Shown here: positions 58,229 to 64,000 of the stretch, piece by piece
How positions within the stretch are numbered: position 1 is the first letter of the stretch
Layout: every line of letters begins with the position of its first letter
Source of the DNA: Hamadaea tsunoensis DSM 44101
GTDB taxonomy: Bacteria > Actinomycetota > Actinomycetes > Mycobacteriales > Micromonosporaceae
Length of the DNA: 64,000 nucleotides
Assembly: GCF_000428945.1 (NCBI RefSeq)
Contig: NZ_AUAX01000003.1
Span: forward strand, 310,001 to 374,000
Reading direction: 5' to 3'
Translations under genes and position numbers: made by a program
Notes under the pieces: generated by a model
What the model saw: the letters and a program-made list of their open reading frames with translations, nothing else
What the model was told of the DNA's origin: nothing
Database searches by the model: none

Positions 58229-59286
58229 GCGAGCACCGAACGCAGCAGGTCCCGGCACAGGTGGGCGAGCGGACCGCGACCGGTCGCCGCCGGCACGACG
58301 CCCTTCTCCAGAGCGGCCGCGAGACCGGGTTCCGGGCGCATCTCCCCGACCAGCGGCAGGCCGACCGCCCTGGCCACCTCGCCAGGGCGCAGCCCGCCGG
58401 GCGATGGGCCCCGGACGACGACGCCGATCCGGCGGCAGTGCCGTTCGACCTCGCGTACCACCTGGGTCGCGGCGGCGGTCGCGCGTACCTCGGAGGGGAG
58501 CACGAGAAGGATCATGAGAGCCGAGCGGGCGGCGGCCGACGCGGCGGCATCGAACGAGCGCGGCAGGTCCACGATCACCAGGTCGGCCGCGCGCCGGCCG
58601 GCGTCCAGCGCGGCCGTCATCGCCTCCGCCCCCGCCGCGGCCGGGACCACCGAAGGCCGGTCCCAGGCCAGCACCGCCAGGGGACCCCGGCCGGGCAGCG
58701 CCGCCGTGAGCGTGCCGGGATCCACCCGCCCGCTCGCACCGGCCAGCCCGGACCAGCGCAGCCCGCGTTCCCGCTCCCAGCCCAGCGCCAGATCCAGGCC
58801 ACCGCCGAGCGGATCGGCGTCGACGAGCAAGGTGGACAGACCTGCGCGTACGCCGGTGACGGCCAGCGCGGCGGCCAGGGTCGACGCGCCGGAGCCGCCG
58901 CGGCCGCCGACCACGCCGACGATCCGGCCCTCGCGGCGCGGGCCGGTGCGGGCCTCGGCCAGCCGGTTCAGCAGCCACTCGCGGGCCGCCGGCAGCATCG
59001 CCACGTGCTCGGCGCCCAGGTCCTGCGCGGCCGGCAGCAGCACGGCCCCGTCGGCTCCCGCCCCCACCACGAGTACGCCGGCGCGGCGCGGCGGAAGCTG
59101 CCGGCGTACCTCGTCGAGGAGGTCGGCACCGACCAGGACCAGGGGCGCGACCCCGTAGCGCGGGCCGACGGCACCGGGGTCGATCGCGATCTCGACGGCC
59201 TGGCCGCTCACGGCGGCGATCCGCAGCACCTCCTCGGTGACGGCGGCGTCGGCGCTCAGCAACAAGGGCAGGTGCGGCTGCGTCAT
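58225..59286 (-). CDS. ssd: Septum site-determining protein Ssd (MinD/CpaE-like)
   Basis: A 353-aa ParA/MinD-superfamily protein. The N-terminal receiver-like region (1-120) precedes a deviant Walker A VVGGRGGSGASTLAAAL (near 124-140), and LLVDADPLGGGLDLALG (near 152) carries the switch Asp. It is the first gene of the Tad operon; homologues (Rv3660c) inhibit septation when overproduced and resemble CpaE, which positions pili. Upstream of the ATG is a 9-bp hairpin with the ribosome site GAAAGG between it and the start. Confidence 0.88.
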   Translation of the reverse strand: MTQPHLPLLLSADAAVTEEVLRIAAVSGQAVEIAIDPGAVGPRYGVAPLVLVGADLLDEVRRQLPPRRAGVLVVGAGADGAVLLPAAQDLGAEHVAMLPAAREWLLNRLAEARTGPRREGRIVGVVGGRGGSGASTLAAALAVTGVRAGLSTLLVDADPLGGGLDLALGWERERGLRWSGLAGASGRVDPGTLTAALPGRGPLAVLAWDRPSVVPAAAGAEAMTAALDAGRRAADLVIVDLPRSFDAAASAAARSALMILLVLPSEVRATAAATQVVREVERHCRRIGVVVRGPSPGGLRPGEVARAVGLPLVGEMRPEPGLAAALEKGVVPAATGRGPLAHLCRDLLRSVLA

Positions 59287-59298
59287 CGCGGGCCTTTC

Positions 59299-59324
59299 GT
59301 GCGGGTCGGGATTGTGACCCGCAC
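59299..59324 (-). promoter_or_regulatory. Hairpin directly before the ssd start
   Basis: GTGCGGGTC and GACCCGCAC (59299-59307 and 59316-59324) form a perfect 9-bp stem with an 8-nt loop, ending 12 nt from the ssd ATG and close to its ribosome site. It may damp translation of the Tad operon. Confidence 0.45.
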
Positions 59325-59476
59325 ACGGTCCCCTAGCGGACAGCCGCCGGGCTCATAGATGCGGTGCAATTCTGTGTACGGCGAGAGAGTGTGGACAACT
59401 TCAGCGACCGGGCCACGTGGGGGACGCGGGGCCGTGGGGGGAAGTGTCGCGGGAGTGGGGGGTTCGCCGTAACGAA

Positions 59477-59603
59477 GACGACCCCCGTCGCAGACGGGGG
59501 TCGTCGGGGGTCCGACTCCGGGGGGGTTGAGTCGTAACCCACCCTACGGTCGCGGGGGGTGCGACCGCCGGGTGCTTGCGCACAAGCATGCCTGAGGCAT
59601 GGG
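59477..59603 (-). ncRNA. 6C (B11-type) small RNA
   Basis: On the minus strand, two hairpins have C-rich loops: CGGTCGC-ACCCCCC-GCGACCG (59547-59567) and CGACTC-AACCCCCCCG-GAGTCG (59513-59534). These are the diagnostic pair of the 6C RNA motif. They are preceded by small hairpins (59574-59587; 59587-59601) and followed by a perfect 13-bp terminator stem (59477-59489 with 59493-59505) and TTCGTT. A -35/-10 pair TTGTCG-N16-TATCGC lies just upstream (about 59630 to 59605). In M. tuberculosis the homologous RNA sits between Rv3660c and Rv3661, the same gene pair as here. Confidence 0.9.
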
Positions 59604-59781
59604 CGATAAGTCGAGAGGGTCGGACGACAACACGTGCCGACACGCCGAGATCATCATCAGGTCAGTAGAAAATTCACCTTCCGTGCCGCCCGACTGAGCG
59701 CTCAGTAGTCACGATGTAGCCGCCCGAGGTTTGGCGGCGGCGGCACCGGCGCGGCGGCACGGCCGACTAGACTGGCTCGCC

Positions 59782-60603
59782 GTGGGCAGAAGCGCCGCTT
59801 TTTTCGACCTCGACAAGACCGTGATCGCCAAGTCCAGCGCGCTCGCGTTCGGCCGGCCCTTCTACCGGGACGGGCTGATCACGCGCCGCGACGCGGTGAA
59901 GGCGGCGTACGCCCACCTGGCTTTCAAGATCGGCGGTGCCGACGACGCGGGCATGGCGAAGATCCGTGACTACGTCGCCGAGCTGTGCAAGGGCTGGAGC
60001 GCCGAGCAGGTCCGCCAGATCGTCGACGAGACGCTGCATGAGCTGATCAAGCCCTACGTGTACGCCGAGGCGGCCACCCTGATCTCCGAGCACCAGGCGG
60101 TCGGCCGGGACGTCGTGCTGGTCTCCGCCTCCGGCGAGGAGTTCGTACGGCCGATCGGCGAGCAGCTCGGGGTCTCCGACGTGATCGCCACCCGGATGCG
60201 GATCATCGACGGCGTCTACACGGGCGAGATCGACTTCTACGCGGCCGGCGCGGGCAAGGTCAGCGCCGTCAAGGACCTGGCCGCCGAGCGTGGATACGAC
60301 CTGGCGGAGTGCTACGCGTACTCGGATTCGATCTCGGATGCCCCGTTGCTGGAGACGGTCGGCAATCCCTCGGCCGTCAACCCCGACCGCGGGCTGCGCC
60401 GGTTCGCCACCGAGAAGGGCTGGCCGATCCTGGAGTTCCGCCGGCCCGTCCCGCTCGGCGCCCGCGTACGCAAGCAGCTGATGGAACGCCCGGCGGTCCC
60501 GGTCGCGGCGGCGGCGGTCGGTGTCGGGGTGGCCATCGGCATCGCCTGGTACGGGCACCGGCGCCGGACCCGGGCGGCGAACGCGGCCAATCCCACGACC
60601 TGA
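59782..60603 (+). CDS. HAD-IB family phosphatase (SerB-like, Rv3661 type)
   Basis: A 273-aa phosphatase. Motif I FFDLDKTVIAKSS (near 6-18) has the nucleophilic Asp, motif II is VLVSASGEEF (near 114), and motifs III/IV are AYSDSISDAPLLETVGNP (near 179). The C-terminus has a membrane segment (AAAAVGVGVAIGIAWYGH, about 244-262), so it is probably membrane-tethered. The substrate is unknown; phosphoserine is only a family guess. TAGACT lies 8 nt before GTG 59782. Divergent from the 6C RNA/ssd unit. Confidence 0.85.
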   Translation: MGRSAAFFDLDKTVIAKSSALAFGRPFYRDGLITRRDAVKAAYAHLAFKIGGADDAGMAKIRDYVAELCKGWSAEQVRQIVDETLHELIKPYVYAEAATLISEHQAVGRDVVLVSASGEEFVRPIGEQLGVSDVIATRMRIIDGVYTGEIDFYAAGAGKVSAVKDLAAERGYDLAECYAYSDSISDAPLLETVGNPSAVNPDRGLRRFATEKGWPILEFRRPVPLGARVRKQLMERPAVPVAAAAVGVGVAIGIAWYGHRRRTRAANAANPTT

Positions 60604-60935
60604 CGGGATCCACGGCCACCTGTCGGATCTTGGACAGAAATCCTTCGGCGCCCGGTGGCGGCACGACGATCTGCCGCCCCTGGACAGGAGGATGGCGCCG
60701 CACTGCTCGCGGCGCCATCTCGCACTCCCAATCGGGTTACCAGGCGTGCTCCCTTTGCTTGAACAGGCCGGTCCTTGCGGAGCCGGCAAGTCATGCCTTC
60801 ACGACGGCAGTCATCGCGCGTGGGTGCCCGTTGGCTGTGCCCGGAATCAAACGCTTTCCGTATCTCTTTTCTACGCCGATACCCATGGGTAGGCCAGGGA
60901 CCTGCCCGAATGTGTTACGGGTGGGGCCCGGTGGG
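60604..60935. other. Gene-free convergent region with a hairpin
   Basis: 332 bp between the 3' ends of the HAD and Fic-like genes. GATGGCGCCGC/GCGGCGCCATC (60691-60701 and 60709-60719) is a perfect 11-bp stem with a 7-nt loop, a likely terminator. The rest (60720-60920) is clearly less GC-rich than coding DNA and shows no codon pattern; I find no RNA or ORF that I would defend. Confidence 0.5.
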
Positions 60936-61667
60936 TCAGATGAGGGTGTCGGCGATCTCCGTGAACCGGTCGGCGCCGATCACCACGGCCGCACCGTAGT
61001 GCTTCAGCCAGGACCGGACACCGTCGGGCGTACCGGTCGCGAAGGCGTACGCGCTGCCGACGTATTCGGGCTCGCGCTCCAGGTGGCCGAGGTCGACCGG
61101 GATGAGCCCCCGGATGTCGAAACCGCTGCTGATCAGGGTCGCCCGGGCCGCCGCGCGGGCCACGATCCCGTCGGCTGCCTCGAAGGCGCGCAGGGCCAGC
61201 AGTTCGCCGTGCACGACGGCCGCCCGGACGATCGGGTCGCCGGCGCCGGACACGATCAGCTCGGCGAGCGCGTCGAGGCGGGCGCCGACCACCGGATCGG
61301 CGACCGGCCGCCCCAGCCGTTCCGCCGGCAGTACGCCCGACGCCGCGATCGTGTGCAGCCGGGCGAGCACCTGGCGGGGCGCTTTCGTCCACTTCTCCGC
61401 CAGCGTCGGCAGTTCCTGGGCGACCCGCAGGCTGCCCTGTACGACGGGATCGAGGACCGTCCCGGCACGGACGTCGCTCTCGGCGTACACGTGGCTGGAA
61501 AGCGCGGCGCTGGCGACCGCGGACCGCAGGCTGACCTCGGCGGCCGCCGGACCGCCCGAGCGTCGCAGCGCACGGTGGCGCAGCGCGGCGTCGACGGCCT
61601 CGCGCGCCTGCGTGAGCGCGGGCGAAACATCGGGTAGATCCAGCAATGGGGCAAGCACGTCGGTCAC
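60936..61667 (-). CDS. Fic-like helical protein lacking the catalytic motif
   Basis: A 243-aa soluble all-helical protein, often annotated simply as oxidoreductase in relatives. The layout VHGELLALRAFEAADGIVAR (near 159) and AAARATLISSGFDIRGLIPV (next 20 residues) follows the Fic core helix and loop, but HxFx(D/E)GNGR is reduced to RAFEAADGIVAR, without the His and the Asn-Gly-Arg. It would not be expected to AMPylate. The assignment is my reading of the pattern. TATTCT ends 6 nt before GTG 61667 (leaderless). Confidence 0.7.
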   Translation of the reverse strand: MTDVLAPLLDLPDVSPALTQAREAVDAALRHRALRRSGGPAAAEVSLRSAVASAALSSHVYAESDVRAGTVLDPVVQGSLRVAQELPTLAEKWTKAPRQVLARLHTIAASGVLPAERLGRPVADPVVGARLDALAELIVSGAGDPIVRAAVVHGELLALRAFEAADGIVARAAARATLISSGFDIRGLIPVDLGHLEREPEYVGSAYAFATGTPDGVRSWLKHYGAAVVIGADRFTEIADTLI

Positions 61668-61809
61668 GCAGCGAGAATACCCAGGCGGCGGCTGAGGTTC
61701 GGAGTCCGAAATAGGTAACAACCCTAACTACTCAGGCCGGTCATCGGCACGTAACATGCGACGTGCGGCCTGCATCACCAAGACCCAATCTCTCAGGGAG
61801 GCGCCAGGC

Positions 61810-63759
61810 ATGAGCGAAACACTGGAGAACCTGCTCTCCGAGGACCGGCGGTTCCCACCGCCCGCCGACATCGCCGCGAACGCGAACGTGACCGCCGACG
61901 CGTACGCCGAGGCCGCCGGGGACCGGCTGGAGTTCTGGGCGAAGCAGGCCCGCCGCCTCGACTGGTTCAAGGAATGGGACCAGATCCTCGACTGGTCGAA
62001 CCCCCCGTTCGCGAAGTGGTTCGTCGGCGGCCAGCTGAACATCGCCTACAACTGCCTCGACCGGCACATCGCCGCGGGCCGGGGTGACAAGGTCGCCATC
62101 CACTGGGAGGGCGAGCCCGGCGACACCCGCACCATCACGTACGCCGACCTGCACGCCGAGGTCTGCCGCGCCGCCAACACGCTGACCGACCTCGGCGTCG
62201 TCGCCGGTGACCGGGTCGCGATCTACCTGCCCATGATCCCCGAGGCCGCGGTGGCGATGCTCGCCTGCGCCCGGATCGGCGCCACGCACTCGGTCGTCTT
62301 CGGCGGCTTCAGCAAGGACGCGCTGGGCGGCCGGATCCAGGACGCCAGCGCCAAGCTCGTCATCACGGCCGACGGCGGCTACCGGCGGGGTGCGCCGAGC
62401 GCCCTCAAGCCGACCGTCGACGAGGCGGTCGCCGAGTGCCCGACGATCGAGAAGGTGCTCGTCGTCCGGCGTACCGGCCAGGACGTGGCGTGGGACCCCG
62501 AGCGGGACGTCTGGTGGCACGAGAGCGTCGCGACCGCCTCCGCCGAGCACGAGGCCCAGCCGTTCGACAGCGAGCACCCGCTGTTCATCCTCTACACCTC
62601 GGGCACGACCGCCAAGCCGAAGGGCATCCTGCACACCACCGGCGGCTACCTGACCCAGGCGTCGTACACGCACCACGCCGTCTTCGACCTCAAGCCCGAG
62701 ACCGACGTCTACTGGTGCACGGCCGACATCGGCTGGGTCACCGGGCACTCCTACATCGTCTACGGGCCGCTCTCCAACGGCGCGACCCAGGTGATGTACG
62801 AGGGCACGCCGGACACCCCGCACCGCGGCCGGTTCTGGGAGATCGTGCAGAAGTACGGCGTCACGATCCTCTACACCGCGCCGACCGCGATCCGTACCTT
62901 CGCCAAGTGGGGCGACGACATCCCGGCCCAGTTCGACCTGTCCTCGCTGCGCATCCTGGGCAGCGTCGGCGAGCCGATCAACCCCGAGGCGTGGATGTGG
63001 TACCGCAAGCACATCGGCGGTGACCGCTGCCCGGTCATCGACACGTGGTGGCAGACCGAGACCGGCGCGATCATGATCTCCCCCCTGCCCGGCGTCACCG
63101 ACTGCAAGCCCGGCTCGGCCATGGGCCCGCTGCCCGGCATCTCGGCCGACGTGGTCAACAACGACGGCGAGGTCGTCGGCAACGGGGGCGGCGGCTTCCT
63201 GGTGCTGCGTGAGCCGTGGCCGTCGATGCTGCGTACGGTGTGGGGCGACGACCAGCGCTTCATCGACACGTACTGGTCCCGCTTCAGCGAGCAGGGCTAC
63301 TACTTCGCCGGCGACGGTGCCAAGAAGGACAACGACGGCGCGCTCTGGCTGCTCGGCCGGGTCGACGACGTCATGCTCGTCAGCGGCCACAACATCTCGA
63401 CCACCGAGGTGGAGTCGGCGCTCGTGTCGCACCCGTCGGTCGCCGAGTCCGCGGTCGTCGGCGCGTCCGACCCGACCACCGGCCAGGCCGTCGTCGCGTT
63501 CGTCATCCTCAAGGGCGGCCTCGACGCCAGCGAGGCGGAGCTGAAGGACCACGTCGCCAAGACGCTCGGCCCGATCTGCAAGCCGCGCCAGATCCAGTTC
63601 GTCGCCGAGCTGCCCAAGACCCGGTCGGGCAAGATCATGCGCCGCCTGCTCAAGGACATCGCCGAGAAGCGGTCCCTGGGCGACGTCACCACGCTGCAGG
63701 ACTCCTCCGTCATGCAGCTGATCGCCGACGGCATGGCGACGGCGTCCAGCGAAGACTGA
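61810..63759 (+). CDS. acs: Acetyl-CoA synthetase
   Basis: A 649-aa AMP-forming enzyme that activates acetate to acetyl-CoA. The ANL motifs are intact: [11 protein letters not shown] (near 262), [12 protein letters not shown] (near 389), DTWWQTETG (near 414) and the C-terminal [15 protein letters not shown] (near 604), whose Lys is the site inactivated by acetylation in homologues. GGGAGG lies 8 nt before ATG 61810; a TAACAT box near 61753 may be its -10. The position next to the HAD gene matches Rv3667 in mycobacteria. Confidence 0.97.
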   Translation: MSETLENLLSEDRRFPPPADIAANANVTADAYAEAAGDRLEFWAKQARRLDWFKEWDQILDWSNPPFAKWFVGGQLNIAYNCLDRHIAAGRGDKVAIHWEGEPGDTRTITYADLHAEVCRAANTLTDLGVVAGDRVAIYLPMIPEAAVAMLACARIGATHSVVFGGFSKDALGGRIQDASAKLVITADGGYRRGAPSALKPTVDEAVAECPTIEKVLVVRRTGQDVAWDPERDVWWHESVATASAEHEAQPFDSEHPLFILYTSGTTAKPKGILHTTGGYLTQASYTHHAVFDLKPETDVYWCTADIGWVTGHSYIVYGPLSNGATQVMYEGTPDTPHRGRFWEIVQKYGVTILYTAPTAIRTFAKWGDDIPAQFDLSSLRILGSVGEPINPEAWMWYRKHIGGDRCPVIDTWWQTETGAIMISPLPGVTDCKPGSAMGPLPGISADVVNNDGEVVGNGGGGFLVLREPWPSMLRTVWGDDQRFIDTYWSRFSEQGYYFAGDGAKKDNDGALWLLGRVDDVMLVSGHNISTTEVESALVSHPSVAESAVVGASDPTTGQAVVAFVILKGGLDASEAELKDHVAKTLGPICKPRQIQFVAELPKTRSGKIMRRLLKDIAEKRSLGDVTTLQDSSVMQLIADGMATASSED

Positions 63760-63780
63760 TCCTCCACCCGCGACAAGCGA

Positions 63781-63814
63781 AAGGCCCCCGTCCGGCGTAC
63801 CGGGCGGGGGCCTT
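63781..63814. terminator. Terminator between acs and a convergent gene
   Basis: AAGGCCCCCG (63781-63790) and CGGGGGCCTT (63805-63814) form a 10-bp stem; the 14-nt loop can itself pair (CCGG/CCGG). Confidence 0.82.
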
Positions 63815-63829
63815 CCTATGTCCGCGAGA

Positions 63830-64000
63830 TCAGTTGTTGACCTGCAGGATCATGAGGTTCAGCGCGGAGACCTGCGCGAGTACGCGGATCTTCGTGCCGT
63901 GGCCCGCGACGTACGTCGAACCCCAGGGGTTCGCCGCCGAGTAGTACGCGGCCGGGTTGGTGTCGTCGAACACCGGGATGCCCGCCGACGACGGAACGGT
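63830..64000 (-). CDS. C-terminal end of a secreted protein, possibly an immune inhibitor A-type metalloprotease
   Basis: Only the last 56 codons are present, ending LNLMILQVNN. The text FDDTNPAAYYSAANPWGSTY and VAGHGTKIRVLAQ has the look of the C-terminal beta domain of M6 (immune inhibitor A) peptidases. This is pattern recognition on a short fragment; the catalytic zinc site is outside the window. The frame is open to the window edge with good codon use. Confidence 0.5.
   Translation of the reverse strand, partial: TVPSSAGIPVFDDTNPAAYYSAANPWGSTYVAGHGTKIRVLAQVSALNLMILQVNN

Larger units (their letters stand above)
59287..59781. other. Intergenic region between ssd and the HAD gene
   Basis: 495 bp with no protein gene. 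It contains the ssd leader hairpin, a single actinobacterial DnaA box TGTGGACAA (59390-59398), several runs of five or six C on the minus strand (59413-59466), the 6C RNA with its terminator (59477-59603), and the HAD promoter (TAGACT, 59768-59773). The stretch 59605-59760 is less GC-rich and carries no structure I can name apart from the probable 6C promoter. Confidence 0.7.

Noticed and set aside
59410-59530. A plus-strand G-quadruplex regulatory element
   Set aside because: Most of the G-runs between 59496 and 59560 are the complements of the 6C RNA loops and terminator; only the runs at 59413-59466 remain unexplained and are reported separately.
60720-60930. A decayed gene or small RNA in the AT-richer convergent gap
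   Set aside because: No codon periodicity, no conserved motif and no promoter-terminator pair could be defended; only the hairpin at 60691-60719 is kept.

Overview
The window is 64 kb of very GC-rich, gene-dense DNA from an actinobacterial chromosome. The gene set (sepH, a bldG-type antagonist, DUF3027, DUF2530, an XPB-like helicase, Ku with a stand-alone LigD-type polymerase domain, the futalosine menaquinone pathway, an Rv3660c-type Ssd/Tad locus and a 6C RNA), together with heavy use of the words GTACGC/GCGTAC, suggests a filamentous, sporulating member of the Micromonosporaceae (Actinoplanes/Micromonospora type). The family is an inference. I see no transposase, integrase, prophage gene or CRISPR array, so this looks like core chromosome.

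Left part (1-16 kb): the start of a methyltransferase, a pirin with a palindromic operator, an NlpC/P60 wall hydrolase, a five-gene Liv-type ABC importer (minus strand, start/stop overlaps throughout), an M15-like secreted protein, an inositol-monophosphatase-family enzyme, a lipoprotein, an LCP glycopolymer transferase, sepH, an aldo/keto reductase, thpR, and a MarR-MFS pair whose junction looks like a transcription attenuator.

Middle part (16-36 kb): an NCS2 purine permease, DUF3027 and DUF2530 proteins, tRNA-Thr(CGT), an LppU-like protein, two MFS exporters, a NUDIX hydrolase, an NHEJ pair (ku, ligD-type polymerase), an XPB helicase and its Helicase_C_3 partner with two paralogous small membrane proteins and an L,D-transpeptidase between them, a cold-shock protein, mqnB-mqnD (mqnB carries an in-frame 39-bp minisatellite), a membrane protein and a metallophosphoesterase. 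An 81-bp nested palindrome lies before ricT.

Right part (36-64 kb): ricT, an LPVTG surface protein, a YbaB/WXG-like/hypothetical operon with three DnaA-box matches upstream, holB, an MFS-thymidylate kinase fusion, a TetR regulator, topA, two uncharacterised proteins, the membrane H+-pyrophosphatase, bldG with its anti-sigma partner, an MrfA-type helicase, a Tad pilus/Ssd operon (tadA carries an apparent frameshift), a 6C small RNA, a HAD phosphatase, a Fic-like protein lacking the Fic motif, and acs. The order holB-topA-helicase-tad/ssd-6C RNA-HAD-acs resembles, from memory, the Rv3644c-Rv3667 segment of Mycobacterium tuberculosis, and the bldG-hppA-topA-tmk order resembles that of Streptomyces. 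This points to an old conserved replication/envelope/development neighbourhood.

Many genes have a TAnnnT box 6-8 nt before the start codon and no Shine-Dalgarno, so leaderless transcription appears common. I used that pattern, together with start/stop overlaps, to choose several starts.
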